Source: Polaromonas sp.
Lineage (GTDB): Bacteria > Pseudomonadota > Gammaproteobacteria > Burkholderiales > Burkholderiaceae_C
Length of the DNA: 44,968 bases
Direction of reading: 5' to 3'
NCBI GenBank assembly: GCA_025363315.1
Contig: JANYED010000269.1
Location: 1 to 44,968 of the forward strand
Shown here: piece after piece, positions 32,424 through 42,555 of the stretch
Layout: every line of letters begins with the position of its first letter
Position numbering within the stretch: position 1 is the stretch's first letter
Made by a program: the position numbers and the translations under genes
The notes under the pieces: generated by a model
Databases searched by the model: none
What the model saw: the letters and a program-made list of their open reading frames with translations, nothing else
Told to the model about the DNA's origin: nothing

Positions 32424-35279
32424 TCAGTGCCGAAAAACCGCCGTCCACAGCGCGGTAATGGCATCACGCTCTGCCGCCAGCACATCGGGTGCAACTTGGG
32501 TGGGCGCTTCGTTCAAGCGCGCCTGATGCTGCACCCGGCGTAGTGCGCGGTAAGCCATCGCAGCGGCCTGACCAACGCCAGGCGGCAGCAAGCCCACGGC
32601 TTCAGCGCGTTGCAGCAAGGCAATATTGCCAACGTTGGCCATCAGCTCAGGGTGCGCCGCTGACTGGGCCAGCACCAGATATTGCACGGCAAATTCGGCG
32701 TCGACCATGCCGCCCACGCTGTGCTTGACGTCAAATACCGCGCCTTTGATGGGGTGTGCGGCCCGCACCTTGCCCCGCATGGCGACGATCTCCGTGCGCA
32801 GCAGCGCGGCATCGCGTGGCGCGGTGATAACGCCTTCACGGATTTTTTCGAATTGCTGGCGCAGCGGCTCGACACCCAACACAAATCTTGCTCTGGTCAT
32901 GGCCTGGTGCTCCCAGGTCCAGGCGGTGTTGCTGCCGCGCTGCTGCTGGTATTTTGCGTATGCCTCAAAACTCGTGACCAGCAAACCCGAATTTCCGTTC
33001 GGGCGCAAAGCGGTGTCAATCTCAAATAAATCACCCTCGCTGGTCTTGACGGTCAACCAGTTGATGAGCTTGCGCACCAGCGCGGCATACACCTCGGCGG
33101 CCTGTTCGTGCTCGTCTTCGTACACAAACACAATGTCCAGGTCACTGCCATAACCCAACTCTTTGCCGCCCAATTTGCCATACGCAATGATGGCCAAAAG
33201 GGGCTGGCCTCCACGTTCGTTCCCTTCGCATAACTCTTTGCCCCCTGAGGGGGCTAATTTTTCTGCGGGCAGCCCGTCGAAAAATTGCCCTTCCCCTTCG
33301 GGTATGTGTTTGTTTTTAAGCCGCTGCCAGCACCAGTCGAGCGTGATGGCCAGCGTGCTTTCAGCCAGGGCACTCAGGTCGTCAGCCACCTGCTCGACGC
33401 TCAGCACGCCTTCTACGTCGCGCGCCAGAGTGCGAAACACCTCGGCGTGGTGCGCGCGGCGCAGCAAGTTAAGGCAGGTTTCTTCGTCGTCCTCGCCGGT
33501 GTGCCTGAGCGACGCGAGCCGCAGTTTGAGCTCTTGCGCAAAGCTAACCGGATCAAAGCGCTCGTGCAACATCTGCTCACTGGCCAGCTCGTCGATCACG
33601 CCAGGATGCTGCAAGAGGTAGCGCGCGGGCCATTTGGCAGCGCCCAGCAGCCGCAGCAGCCGCAGGTGGACCTGCGGGCGCTCCAGCAACAAGGCCAGGT
33701 AGCTTTCGCGCCTGAGCAGCGGCTCTATCCAGTCCATGATGCGCAGGGCGGCGTCCTCGCTCACGCTGCCGCCCTCCAACCACTGCGCGGTGCGCTGCAC
33801 GAGCTGGCTCAGTCGTGCGCGCGCGTCGTCCCGCAGCCCCAGCACCTTGGGGTGGGTGCGCCACTGTTGTAAACGGAGCCGAAACTGCCCCGGCCACTGC
33901 TGGGCCAAATGGTCCAACAGCGTGTCCAGTGGTTCAATGCCCATCGGAGTCTTGCCGCAGCCCTTGCAGTCGGGCTTGCTGCCCAGCAATTTGTCAAACT
34001 CCTGGGCCACCAGCTCGCGGTGGGTGTCCAGATCATGCAAAAACGGACGGCAGTCCGGGTAGCCTAAGGTGTGTGCAATCCAGGCCAGGTCATCGTCGCG
34101 GGTTGGCAACGCGTGGGTTTGTTGGTCGTCCAGGTACTGGATGCGGTGCTCCACACGGCGCAAAAAATCATACGCCGCAGCCATCGCGTCGGCTGTTGTT
34201 TGCGGCATCAGCCCCGCCTTGGCCAGACGCTGCAGAGCATCGACCGTGCGGCGCGTGCGCAGCTCAGGGAACTGCCCGCCGCGCACCACCTGCAGCAACT
34301 GCACGGTAAATTCAATTTCACGAATGCCGCCGCGCGACATCTTCACGTCGTTGGCGCGCTCCGGTCGGCCAGCGCTGCGCCGAGCGGCGTGCTCACGGAT
34401 CTGCCGGTGCAACACACGCAGCGCATCAAAGACGCTGTAGTCCAAATAGCGCCTGAAGACAAATGGCAACACCACACTGCGCAACGCCAGCGCCGAGCCG
34501 TTTTGAACGCACACCTGCGGCGCCACCACCCGGCTTTTTAGCCACGCAAAGCGCTCCCACTCGCGGCCCTGGGCCTGAAAGTAATCCTCCAGCGCCGACA
34601 GCGACATCGCCGCCGGCCCCGAGCCGCCATGCGGCCGGAGCGCCAGGTCGAGGCGAAACACAAACCCATGCTCGGTGGTTTCGCCAATCAGCGCGTAAAT
34701 CGCCTTGACCTGTTGCGCAAAATATTCGTGGTTTGAAATCGCGTTACGCCGGACAGTTCCGTCATCCACCCGACCTGCGGTTTGCCCGTCATGGTCGTAA
34801 ACGTAAATCAAATCGATGTCGCTGGACACGTTCAACTCGCGCGCACCCAGCTTGCCCATGCCAACCACCCACATCTGCGCGCGCGAGCCGTCGGGTGTCA
34901 TCGGCTGGCCATAAGCGGCATCCAGCCCGATTTGTGATTCGCACATCGCCACGTCGAGCGCCAGCTCAGCCAGCTCGGTCATGGCCTGGGTTATGACTGA
35001 CAGCGCGGCCTGTTCGGCTGGCACCCCGTCGCAGTCAAGCACCACCAGACGCTCCAGCACCAGCTGACGCAGCACGCGCAAAGCCGCACTGGTGTCCAGG
35101 CCAGTGCGCCGCAATGCCTGCAAAGCCGCCTGCATGTTGGCTCGCAAGGGTGCACCCGGCGCAAGCAGCGGCAGTTGCGCCGCATAGCGACGGCGGATCC
35201 GCTGCACATACCGCGAATAGTCCGGCGGGGCCACGGTTTCGGCCCGAGCGTCATCAGAAATTTCTGGCGTCAACGGCAT
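32424..35279 (-). CDS. glnE: Bifunctional glutamine synthetase adenylyltransferase/adenylyl-removing enzyme (with repeat-B insert)
   Basis: This 951-residue cytosolic enzyme adds and removes AMP on glutamine synthetase in nitrogen control. The two nucleotidyltransferase domains are present: N-terminal GMGKLGARELNVSSDIDL and C-terminal AYGKLGGKELGYGSDLDI. Residues 668-691 plus a few flanking residues form an extra peptide encoded by repeat B, placed just before the C-terminal domain core; E. coli GlnE lacks it. Catalytic motifs are untouched. It is divergent from yhdP, and a CATG at 35277-35280 contains its ATG. Confidence 0.95.
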   Translation of the reverse strand: MPLTPEISDDARAETVAPPDYSRYVQRIRRRYAAQLPLLAPGAPLRANMQAALQALRRTGLDTSAALRVLRQLVLERLVVLDCDGVPAEQAALSVITQAMTELAELALDVAMCESQIGLDAAYGQPMTPDGSRAQMWVVGMGKLGARELNVSSDIDLIYVYDHDGQTAGRVDDGTVRRNAISNHEYFAQQVKAIYALIGETTEHGFVFRLDLALRPHGGSGPAAMSLSALEDYFQAQGREWERFAWLKSRVVAPQVCVQNGSALALRSVVLPFVFRRYLDYSVFDALRVLHRQIREHAARRSAGRPERANDVKMSRGGIREIEFTVQLLQVVRGGQFPELRTRRTVDALQRLAKAGLMPQTTADAMAAAYDFLRRVEHRIQYLDDQQTHALPTRDDDLAWIAHTLGYPDCRPFLHDLDTHRELVAQEFDKLLGSKPDCKGCGKTPMGIEPLDTLLDHLAQQWPGQFRLRLQQWRTHPKVLGLRDDARARLSQLVQRTAQWLEGGSVSEDAALRIMDWIEPLLRRESYLALLLERPQVHLRLLRLLGAAKWPARYLLQHPGVIDELASEQMLHERFDPVSFAQELKLRLASLRHTGEDDEETCLNLLRRAHHAEVFRTLARDVEGVLSVEQVADDLSALAESTLAITLDWCWQRLKNKHIPEGEGQFFDGLPAEKLAPSGGKELCEGNERGGQPLLAIIAYGKLGGKELGYGSDLDIVFVYEDEHEQAAEVYAALVRKLINWLTVKTSEGDLFEIDTALRPNGNSGLLVTSFEAYAKYQQQRGSNTAWTWEHQAMTRARFVLGVEPLRQQFEKIREGVITAPRDAALLRTEIVAMRGKVRAAHPIKGAVFDVKHSVGGMVDAEFAVQYLVLAQSAAHPELMANVGNIALLQRAEAVGLLPPGVGQAAAMAYRALRRVQHQARLNEAPTQVAPDVLAAERDAITALWTAVFRH
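33207..33278 (-). repeat. Dispersed repeat B, copy 2 (in-frame inside glnE)
   Basis: This 72-bp segment is read as DGLPAEKLAPSGGKELCEGN plus four residues. It is in the same orientation and frame as the copy in the Cfa-like gene (aligned residues shared: DG, P, A, SGG, E, G). Confidence 0.8.
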
Positions 35280-35433
35280 GACTCGGATTTATGAAAAGCA
35301 GCTTGTGACGGCGGCACGCCAGGTTTGCCGTGGTGTAGCGCAAAGCACCGTGCGGTCAAACCATAAGCCCAGCGAATTCGAGCCCTCAGCCCAAGAACCA
35401 TTTACAACCCAGACAGTCATAATTCTCCTGACA

Positions 35434-38400
35434 ATGACGCAAACATCGCCGCCCCTGCTGACCCCTGCATCGCCGCGCTCTCGGTTGGCTGCAGCGGCCG
35501 CACGCATCGCGATGTGGCTGCTGGTCACCATCTGGCTGGTGCTGGGTGTCAGTTGGGGGGTACTGCACGGCTGGATTGTGCCGCGTATTGAAGAGTTTCG
35601 CCCGCGCCTGGAAGCGGCCGCAAGCAACGCGCTGGGTGTACCCGTGCGAATCGGGCAGATCACCGCACAATCACAAGGGCTGATTCCGTCGTTTGAACTG
35701 CGCGACGTGACACTGCAAGACGCCGCGGGCAGGCAGGCGCTGCTGCTGCCGCGCGTGCTGGCAGCCATATCCAGCACGTCGCTTTTAAGCGGTGGCTTTG
35801 AGCAATTGGTGATTGACCAGCCCGTGCTGGACATTCGCCGCGGCGTAGACGGCAAAATCGTGGTCGGCGGCATCGACACATCGAGCGGTAGCGCGTCCGG
35901 CAACGCGGCAGCAGACTGGTTTTTCTCGCAAACCGAATTTGCCATCAAAAACGGAACCATACGCTGGACCGATGAACTGGCAAATCTTTCAAAACCGGCC
36001 CCACCGCTTGAGCTGCGCCAGGTCGACGCGGTGATGCGCAACAGCGCGCGGGGCCACGCCTTTCGCATGGATGCCACACCGCCGCCGGCGTGGGGCGACC
36101 GTTTTAATCTGCGCGGCCAATTCAGGCAGCCGCTGCTGACGCGCGGCGCAGGCCAGTGGGACGACTGGTCGGGCCAGATGTATGCGGAGCTCAGCCGTGT
36201 CGGCGATGTGTCACAGATCAAGCAATATGTGTCCAACACCTTCAACATTGACCCGCGCGCTGGCAGCGGCAGTCTGCGCGGCTGGGCTGACATCGACAAT
36301 GGAAAGCTGAGCGGGGTCACGCTGGACGCTGCCATGCGGGACGTGAATGTACAGCTTGGCAAAACGCTGCAGCCGCTGGCTTTTAGTGCCGTATCGGGCC
36401 GTTTTTCTGGCCAGTTGCTGGCCGACAGCTTTGCATTTGCCACGCAAAATTTGCGCTTTGACACCCCCGATGGCCTGCAATGGCAGGGGGGAAACATAGC
36501 CGTTAGCAGCACCGGGGGCGACGGCAAAACACAGCAGCAAACCAGCTTGAGGGCCGACCGACTTGACCTGGCGGCGGTTGCACAGATTGCCAGTCGCTTG
36601 CCGCTGGGCACCACCACACACACACTGATTGCTTCGCTTGCGCCAAAGGGACTCGTTCAATCGCTGGACGCGCGCTGGCAAGTTCCGGTGGCAACAACCG
36701 CTCAAGGCTCCCCAACTAGCGCAGCCCGCGGTGCGCACCCAACGATCATTTACAGCGCCAAAGGCCGCGTCACGGGGCTGGAAGTCGCCGCTTTGCCGAG
36801 CGCTGTTTTGCGCAGCCACGTTTCACAAGCCACCGGCTTGCCAGGCGTGCCGCATCAACAACCTGGCAGGCCTGGCATCAGTGGCGCTACGGCTGAGTTT
36901 GACGTGACGCAGGCAGGCGGAAAGGCGCTGGTCAGCATCCGCCAGGGGCATCTCGACTTACCTGGCGTGTTTGAAGACCCGCGCGTTCTGTTTGACAAGT
37001 TGTCAATGGACACCCAATGGGCATGGGCCTCCGGCAAGCTGGACATCGCATTTAAAAATGTCCGCTTTAGCGGCCTAGATGCCGAGGGCGCGCTTGACGC
37101 CAACTGGCGTTCTGGCGACAGCAAGCCGGGAGCAAAAGACGACACGGCGCTGGGCATTTTGGATTTGAAAGGCTCGCTCAGTCGCGGCAACGGCGCACGC
37201 GTTCACCGCTATATGCCGCTGGTGCTGCTGGAGCCGGTGCGCCACTATGTGCGCGACGCGGTGGTGCAAGGAGATGTCAGTGACGTGAAATTTTCAGTCA
37301 AAGGGCCGGTCGATTTCATCCCGTTTGCTGACCCAGCCAAAGGCGAATTCAAAATATCGGCCAAAGTTAAAAATGGCCAGTTTGACTACGCGCCCAAACT
37401 GATTCAACCCCAAGATGCCGCACCGTGGCCTGGGCTGCGCGACGTTAGCGGCGAGCTGGTGTTTAACCGGGCGGCACTCAGCATCAACAACGCCTCGGCG
37501 CGCATCGCGGACCTGCCCGGCTTGCAGCTGGTCAAAGCGGATGCAAACATTGCCGACCTGACGCGCTCGGCTACCCTGGAACTCAGCGCCAAACTAAAAG
37601 GCCCGCTCAACGAGGCGCTGCGTTTCGTTAACCTGTCGCCGATTGGAGGCATGACCAGCAACGCGCTTTTAAAAGCGAAAGCCATTGGCGCTGCCGACTA
37701 TGCGCTGCAACTGAGCCTGCCTTTGAACGCGGTGGACAAAACGCGCGTCCAGGGAAGCGTGACGCTGCCAGGCAACGATGTGCAGTTCTCTCCCGATACA
37801 CCATTGCTAGCGCGTCTCAAAGGCATGGCCACCTTCACGGAAACAGGCTTTACAGTGCCGAGTGCGCAGGCCAAGCTGCTGGGCGGCGATGTGCGCTTTG
37901 AAGGCGGCATGCGGCCGGCCAAAGGCAAAATCGCCGCTGGCGAGCTCGACAGCAATCTGGTCTTCAAAGCCCAGGGCAATGTGACGGCCGAAGGCCTGCG
38001 CCAGGGCGGCAACCTGGGGGCAGTGTCGCGGCTGGCGCAAAGTGCCAGCGGCGGTGCCAGCTACACCGCCGCACTGGGCTTTACCCGTGGTGCGGCAGAA
38101 ATCATCGTGACCAGCGACCTGCAAGGCATGGCCTTGAACTTGCCTGCACCCTTGAACAAAACGATCGAAGCAGTCTTGCCGCTGCGCTTTGAAAACACGC
38201 TGCTGCGCGAGTCGATGGCACCCGGCCAAAAACTGCAAGACCAGCTGTCTTTGAGCCTGGGCCGGCTGGCATCGGTGGCCTATGTGCGCGATGTCAGCGC
38301 AGAGCCGGCGCGGGTGGTTCGCGGCAGCATCGCGGTGGGACTGGAGCCGGGCGAATCGACACCCACGCCAGACAACGGCGTTGCGGCCAATATCAATTTG

Positions 38401-39693
38401 GGCAACCTGAATCTGGACGCGTGGGACAAGGTGTTTTCAAGTACTCTGGGCACCAGCGCGGCGACCATTGCCGCCAGCACGGCAACGACAGCAGCAGCGC
38501 CGGTGGCTGTTTCAGCTGGAAGCGCGTCGCAAGCTCAAAGCTACTTGCCGAACCAGCTTGCGATACGCGCCAAAGAACTCACCATCACAGGCCGCAAACT
38601 GAACAACGTGGTGGTGGGCGGCACTCGCGAAGGCCAAAATTGGCGCGCCAACATCGCGGCCGACGAGCTCAACGGCTACCTTGAGTTCAGGCAGCCCGGC
38701 ACGCCAGCAGGCCGGGTGATTGCACGGCTGTCACGCCTGAGCGTGGCGGCCAGCACCGCCAATGACGTCGAGAACCTCCTGGACGAGCAACCCATCAACA
38801 TCCCAGCGCTTGACATTGTGGTCAACGACATGGAGCTACGCGGCAAAAAACTCGGGCGGATTGAAATCGACGCGATCAATCGCAGCGCGAACGCAGTTGC
38901 ACGCGAGGGCGGCGTACGCGAGTGGCGCTTGAACAAATTTAACGTCATCACGCCTGAAGCGGTGTTTGCGGCAAGCGGCAATTGGGCGCCCGTAAATGCG
39001 CAGGCATCTGGGGGTACGCCCACCGCCGGGTCGCGCGCAACGCGTGCGCCCGGCGACAGACGGCGCACGGTGATGACTTTTAAGCTCGATATTCTTGACT
39101 CGGGCGAGCTGCTCAAGCGCTTTGGCATGGCTGATGTGATCCGCCGCGGCAAAGGCAAGATGGAAGGTCAGATCGCGTGGTTAGGCTCGCCCCTGAGCCT
39201 GGACTACCCAAGCATGAGCGGGCAGTTCAATGTCAACATCGAGTCGGGCCAGTTTTTAAAGGCCGACCCCGGCATTGCCAAACTGCTGGGCGTGCTGAGC
39301 CTGCAGTCGCTGCCGCGCCGCCTGGCGCTGGACTTTAGGGATGTTTTCTCGGAAGGTTTTGCATTTGACTTTGTGCGTGGCGACGTCGGTATCAACCAAG
39401 GCATTGCCGCGACCAACAATTTGCAGATGAAGGGCGTCAACGCCGCCGTCTTGATGGAAGGCAGCGCCGACATTGCCAAAGAAACGCAAGACCTCAGAGT
39501 GGTGGTGGTGCCCGAAATCAATGCCGGAACGGCGTCGCTGATCACCGCAGCGATTAACCCGGTGATTGGCCTGGGCACCTTTTTAGCCCAATACTTTTTG
39601 CGCCAGCCACTTATCAAGGCCAACACCCAGGAGTTTCTTATCGACGGCAGCTGGGCTGACCCGAAAATTACCAAGGTCGACAAAAAACCATGA
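35434..39693 (+). CDS. yhdP: YhdP-family AsmA-like envelope protein
   Basis: The protein is about 1419 residues long with one N-terminal transmembrane helix (about residues 26-46, MWLLVTIWLVLGVSWGVLHGW) and a very long periplasmic beta-rich region ending in the AsmA-like C-terminal domain (LGTFLAQYFLRQPL). YhdP, TamB and YdbH form the AsmA-like bridge proteins that move phospholipids to the outer membrane in E. coli. The track start at 35278 gives a polar, unproteinlike leader, so I prefer 35434, although neither has a good ribosome site. Its stop overlaps the next gene by ATGA. Confidence 0.9.
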   Translation: MTQTSPPLLTPASPRSRLAAAAARIAMWLLVTIWLVLGVSWGVLHGWIVPRIEEFRPRLEAAASNALGVPVRIGQITAQSQGLIPSFELRDVTLQDAAGRQALLLPRVLAAISSTSLLSGGFEQLVIDQPVLDIRRGVDGKIVVGGIDTSSGSASGNAAADWFFSQTEFAIKNGTIRWTDELANLSKPAPPLELRQVDAVMRNSARGHAFRMDATPPPAWGDRFNLRGQFRQPLLTRGAGQWDDWSGQMYAELSRVGDVSQIKQYVSNTFNIDPRAGSGSLRGWADIDNGKLSGVTLDAAMRDVNVQLGKTLQPLAFSAVSGRFSGQLLADSFAFATQNLRFDTPDGLQWQGGNIAVSSTGGDGKTQQQTSLRADRLDLAAVAQIASRLPLGTTTHTLIASLAPKGLVQSLDARWQVPVATTAQGSPTSAARGAHPTIIYSAKGRVTGLEVAALPSAVLRSHVSQATGLPGVPHQQPGRPGISGATAEFDVTQAGGKALVSIRQGHLDLPGVFEDPRVLFDKLSMDTQWAWASGKLDIAFKNVRFSGLDAEGALDANWRSGDSKPGAKDDTALGILDLKGSLSRGNGARVHRYMPLVLLEPVRHYVRDAVVQGDVSDVKFSVKGPVDFIPFADPAKGEFKISAKVKNGQFDYAPKLIQPQDAAPWPGLRDVSGELVFNRAALSINNASARIADLPGLQLVKADANIADLTRSATLELSAKLKGPLNEALRFVNLSPIGGMTSNALLKAKAIGAADYALQLSLPLNAVDKTRVQGSVTLPGNDVQFSPDTPLLARLKGMATFTETGFTVPSAQAKLLGGDVRFEGGMRPAKGKIAAGELDSNLVFKAQGNVTAEGLRQGGNLGAVSRLAQSASGGASYTAALGFTRGAAEIIVTSDLQGMALNLPAPLNKTIEAVLPLRFENTLLRESMAPGQKLQDQLSLSLGRLASVAYVRDVSAEPARVVRGSIAVGLEPGESTPTPDNGVAANINLGNLNLDAWDKVFSSTLGTSAATIAASTATTAAAPVAVSAGSASQAQSYLPNQLAIRAKELTITGRKLNNVVVGGTREGQNWRANIAADELNGYLEFRQPGTPAGRVIARLSRLSVAASTANDVENLLDEQPINIPALDIVVNDMELRGKKLGRIEIDAINRSANAVAREGGVREWRLNKFNVITPEAVFAASGNWAPVNAQASGGTPTAGSRATRAPGDRRRTVMTFKLDILDSGELLKRFGMADVIRRGKGKMEGQIAWLGSPLSLDYPSMSGQFNVNIESGQFLKADPGIAKLLGVLSLQSLPRRLALDFRDVFSEGFAFDFVRGDVGINQGIAATNNLQMKGVNAAVLMEGSADIAKETQDLRVVVVPEINAGTASLITAAINPVIGLGTFLAQYFLRQPLIKANTQEFLIDGSWADPKITKVDKKP

Positions 39694-40505
39694 AAGTTGC
39701 AGCGATTCAAATGGTGTCGACACCCGACGTCCGAACCAATCTTGAAGTGGCCCGGCAACTGTTAAAACAAGCCGCAGCAGCGGGTGCAGAACTGGCAGTG
39801 TTGCCTGAATATTTTTGCCTGCTGGGGCGCAAAGACACCGACAAGCTGGCCTTTGCAGAACAGCCCGGCCATGGCCCGCTGCAGGATTTTTTAAGCCAGT
39901 GCGCGCAGGACTTCAAGCTGTGGACCGCTGGCGGCACCATCCCTATAAGCAGCAATCAGCCAGGCAAGGTTTACAACACCACGCTGGTATTTAGCCCGCT
40001 CGGCCAGTGCGCGGCACGCTACGACAAGATGCATCTGTTCTGTTTTGACAACGGCTCCGAGAGCTATGACGAATCACGCGTTTTAACGCCCGGCAAAACG
40101 CCCACAACGTTTGATTTGCCATCCAGCGACGGCCACATCTGGCGCGTCGGTTTGAGCATTTGCTACGACCTGCGGTTTCCCGAGCTGTACCGCGCGCTGG
40201 CAAAAGCTGGCGCCGACCTGCTGCTGGTGCCCAGCGCCTTTACCCACACCACAGGGCAGGCCCATTGGGAGGTGCTGCTGCGCGCCCGCGCGATTGAGAA
40301 CCTGGCCTGTGTGCTGGCTGCGGCGCAAGGCGGGCTGCACGAGAACGGCCGCCGCACCTGGGGGCAATCGATGGTGGTTGATGGCTGGGGCCGGGTGCTG
40401 TCCCAACAGGCCGATGGCCCGGGCGTGGTGCTGGCCGACATTGACAAGGCGCAGCTCTCCGCCCAGCGCCAGCAACTGCCCACCCTGGGCCACCGCATCC
40501 TGTGA
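39690..40505 (+). CDS. Nitrilase-family amidase (deaminated glutathione amidase-like)
   Basis: This 271-residue carbon-nitrogen hydrolase has an intact catalytic triad: E40 in VLPEYFCLLG, K113 in YDKMHLFCF and C158 in SICYDLRFPELYR. Bacterial members of this group hydrolyse deaminated glutathione to alpha-ketoglutarate and Cys-Gly, a repair reaction, and this is the most likely function. It is translationally coupled to yhdP, an arrangement I recall as common in Burkholderiales. Cytosolic, with no signal peptide. Confidence 0.9.
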   Translation: MKVAAIQMVSTPDVRTNLEVARQLLKQAAAAGAELAVLPEYFCLLGRKDTDKLAFAEQPGHGPLQDFLSQCAQDFKLWTAGGTIPISSNQPGKVYNTTLVFSPLGQCAARYDKMHLFCFDNGSESYDESRVLTPGKTPTTFDLPSSDGHIWRVGLSICYDLRFPELYRALAKAGADLLLVPSAFTHTTGQAHWEVLLRARAIENLACVLAAAQGGLHENGRRTWGQSMVVDGWGRVLSQQADGPGVVLADIDKAQLSAQRQQLPTLGHRIL

Positions 40506-40521
40506 GGCTGGGGTGAGCTTT

Positions 40522-42543
40522 ATGCGCCGTTTGCTCGCGCCCGTGCTGCGCATCCGGCGCGCGGTGTTGTGGGCGCTGCTGGTGGCATTGGTGCTCAGCC
40601 TGCTGGTGACGCTGGTGTGGCTGGCGGGCCGCTACGAAAGCAGCGCCATTGAAACCCGCCTCGAACGCGATGCCGCCGAATCCGTGCTGGACATCCGCAC
40701 CGGGCTGACGCGCAACATTCAAAGCTTCCAGGCCATGCAGTCTGGCGGCCCCAGCGTTGATGCCTGGCAACTGGCCGCAACGGAGCTGCTACGCGAGCAC
40801 CGCGAGATCATGCAGCTGGAGTGGCGGGGCGATACGCTGGCTGTACTAAAAGCGGCCAACACACCTTACCGCGCCCCGATTTTTGAGCGCTTTGGCCGCA
40901 GCAGCGCCGAAGCCGATGTGGCATCCGCCTGCAGCGCAGCCAAGCGCATCAGCGGCGCGGCGTATTCGCTCAGTTACTTTGTGCCCCTGCCTGATGGCTT
41001 GGGCATGGAGGTGGTCGACGTCTGCCTGCCAATCGTCACCGCCGGTCGGTTGACGGGCTACACGGTGGGCACCTACGCGCTGCCGGATGTGCTGGGCGAG
41101 CTGGTCAGCAAGCAACTGGCGCGCGGGCAAAACCTGTCTTTCACCGAGGCCGACGGCACACGCCTGGCGCTGCTTGGGAGCAGCACGCGCGGCAGCCGGG
41201 TGTTTGTGGCGCGCCAGTTGCTGGACCTGCCGGGCAACACGCTGGTGCTGCGGCTGGAAAGCCGTATGGGGCTGCCGGGGTTGTTCCCGAATGTGCTGAC
41301 TGCCCTGCTCACCGCCATGTCGCTGGCGCTGATGACGGTGCTGTTTTTACTGGCGCGTGACACGCGGCGGCGCTTGTTGGTCGAGCATGACCTGGGCGAG
41401 GCGCTTGCCTTTCGCAAGGCGATGGAGGACTCACTCGTCACCGGGCTGCGCGCGCGTGATTTGTCAGGCCGCATCACGTACGTCAACCCGGCTTTTTGCC
41501 AAATGGTCGGCATTGCTGCGAAAGACCTGCTCCATCAGAGCTTTCCGTCCCCGTACTGGCCGCCCGAGCTGGCCGACACCTACCAGCAGCGGCAAACCAT
41601 TCGGCTGGCCGGTAACAATTTGCCGCGCGAAGGCCATGAATCGCTTTTTATCCGGCCGGACGGCACGCGTTTTCCGGTGCTGATCATGGAAGCGCCGCTG
41701 ATCAACGCGGTGGGCAAACATACCGGCTGGATGAGCGCAATTCTGGATGTGTCCGAGCAGCGCAGGGTGGAAGAACTCTCCCGCGCCAGTCAGGACCGCC
41801 TGCAGGCTACCGCACGGCTGGCGATGGTGGGGGAGATGGCATCTCTGCTCAGCCATGAGCTGAACCAGCCCCTGGCGGCGATTTCAAGTTACGCCGTTGG
41901 GTCATTGAACCTGCTTAACAACACGGCAAACGAGTCGCGCACACCGTTGTCAGAAGATCTACAGCTGGCTGTTAGCCGCATCGCCGAGCAGGCCGAGCGC
42001 GCGGGCAAGGTGATCAAAAGCGTGCACGACTTTGTGCGCCGTCGCGACCAGGCACGTGAACCGGTGGCGCCCGCTGCGCTGATCGACGCTGTGATGCCGC
42101 TGGTCAGCCTGCAAGCGCGCAAGCTCGGCGTGACGATTTGCGTCGACGTCGACCCGGCCTGCAGCGCCGTGCTGTGCGACCGCACCATGGTCGAGCAGGT
42201 GCTGCTGAACCTGGCGCGCAACGGCATGCAGGCCATGCAGCACGCGGGCACCGCCGCCAGCCGCGTACTCACGCTGCGGGTGCGGCCCGCTGCGTCCAAG
42301 GGCACCAACCGCTGGGTCGAGTTTGCGGTCATGGACCGGGGCGACGGCATTGCGCCCGACGTGGCCAGCCAGCTGTTCACGCCGTTTTTCACCACCCGGG
42401 TCGAAGGCATGGGCCTTGGCCTGAGCCTGTGCCGCACCGTCATTGAGCAGCACGGCGGCGTGCTGGCGTTTGCCGCCGCGCAGCCCAAGGGTACGATCTT
42501 CAGCTTTACTTTGCCCGCCGACACGGCTGGCTTGCCCACCTGA
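40522..42543 (+). CDS. PAS-domain sensor histidine kinase
   Basis: The protein has about 673 residues. Its order is TM1 (about 13-36), periplasmic sensor region (about 37-255), TM2 (about 256-278), PAS domain (about 290-400), HisKA with the phospho-accepting His in LLSHELNQPLAAI (about residue 445), and HATPase_c with LLNLARNGMQAM and GMGLGLSLCRTVIEQHGG. The HELNQPL box is of the FixL/DctB type. The track start at 40294 lies within the previous gene; I use 40522. It is a two-component partner of the response regulator encoded 12 bp downstream. The signal is unknown. Confidence 0.93.
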   Translation: MRRLLAPVLRIRRAVLWALLVALVLSLLVTLVWLAGRYESSAIETRLERDAAESVLDIRTGLTRNIQSFQAMQSGGPSVDAWQLAATELLREHREIMQLEWRGDTLAVLKAANTPYRAPIFERFGRSSAEADVASACSAAKRISGAAYSLSYFVPLPDGLGMEVVDVCLPIVTAGRLTGYTVGTYALPDVLGELVSKQLARGQNLSFTEADGTRLALLGSSTRGSRVFVARQLLDLPGNTLVLRLESRMGLPGLFPNVLTALLTAMSLALMTVLFLLARDTRRRLLVEHDLGEALAFRKAMEDSLVTGLRARDLSGRITYVNPAFCQMVGIAAKDLLHQSFPSPYWPPELADTYQQRQTIRLAGNNLPREGHESLFIRPDGTRFPVLIMEAPLINAVGKHTGWMSAILDVSEQRRVEELSRASQDRLQATARLAMVGEMASLLSHELNQPLAAISSYAVGSLNLLNNTANESRTPLSEDLQLAVSRIAEQAERAGKVIKSVHDFVRRRDQAREPVAPAALIDAVMPLVSLQARKLGVTICVDVDPACSAVLCDRTMVEQVLLNLARNGMQAMQHAGTAASRVLTLRVRPAASKGTNRWVEFAVMDRGDGIAPDVASQLFTPFFTTRVEGMGLGLSLCRTVIEQHGGVLAFAAAQPKGTIFSFTLPADTAGLPT

Positions 42544-42555
42544 CCAGAACCGACC

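Noticed and set aside
35278-35433. N-terminal 52 codons of the yhdP ORF as listed
   Set aside because: The leader is polar and unlike YhdP proteins; the next ATG places the transmembrane helix at a normal distance.
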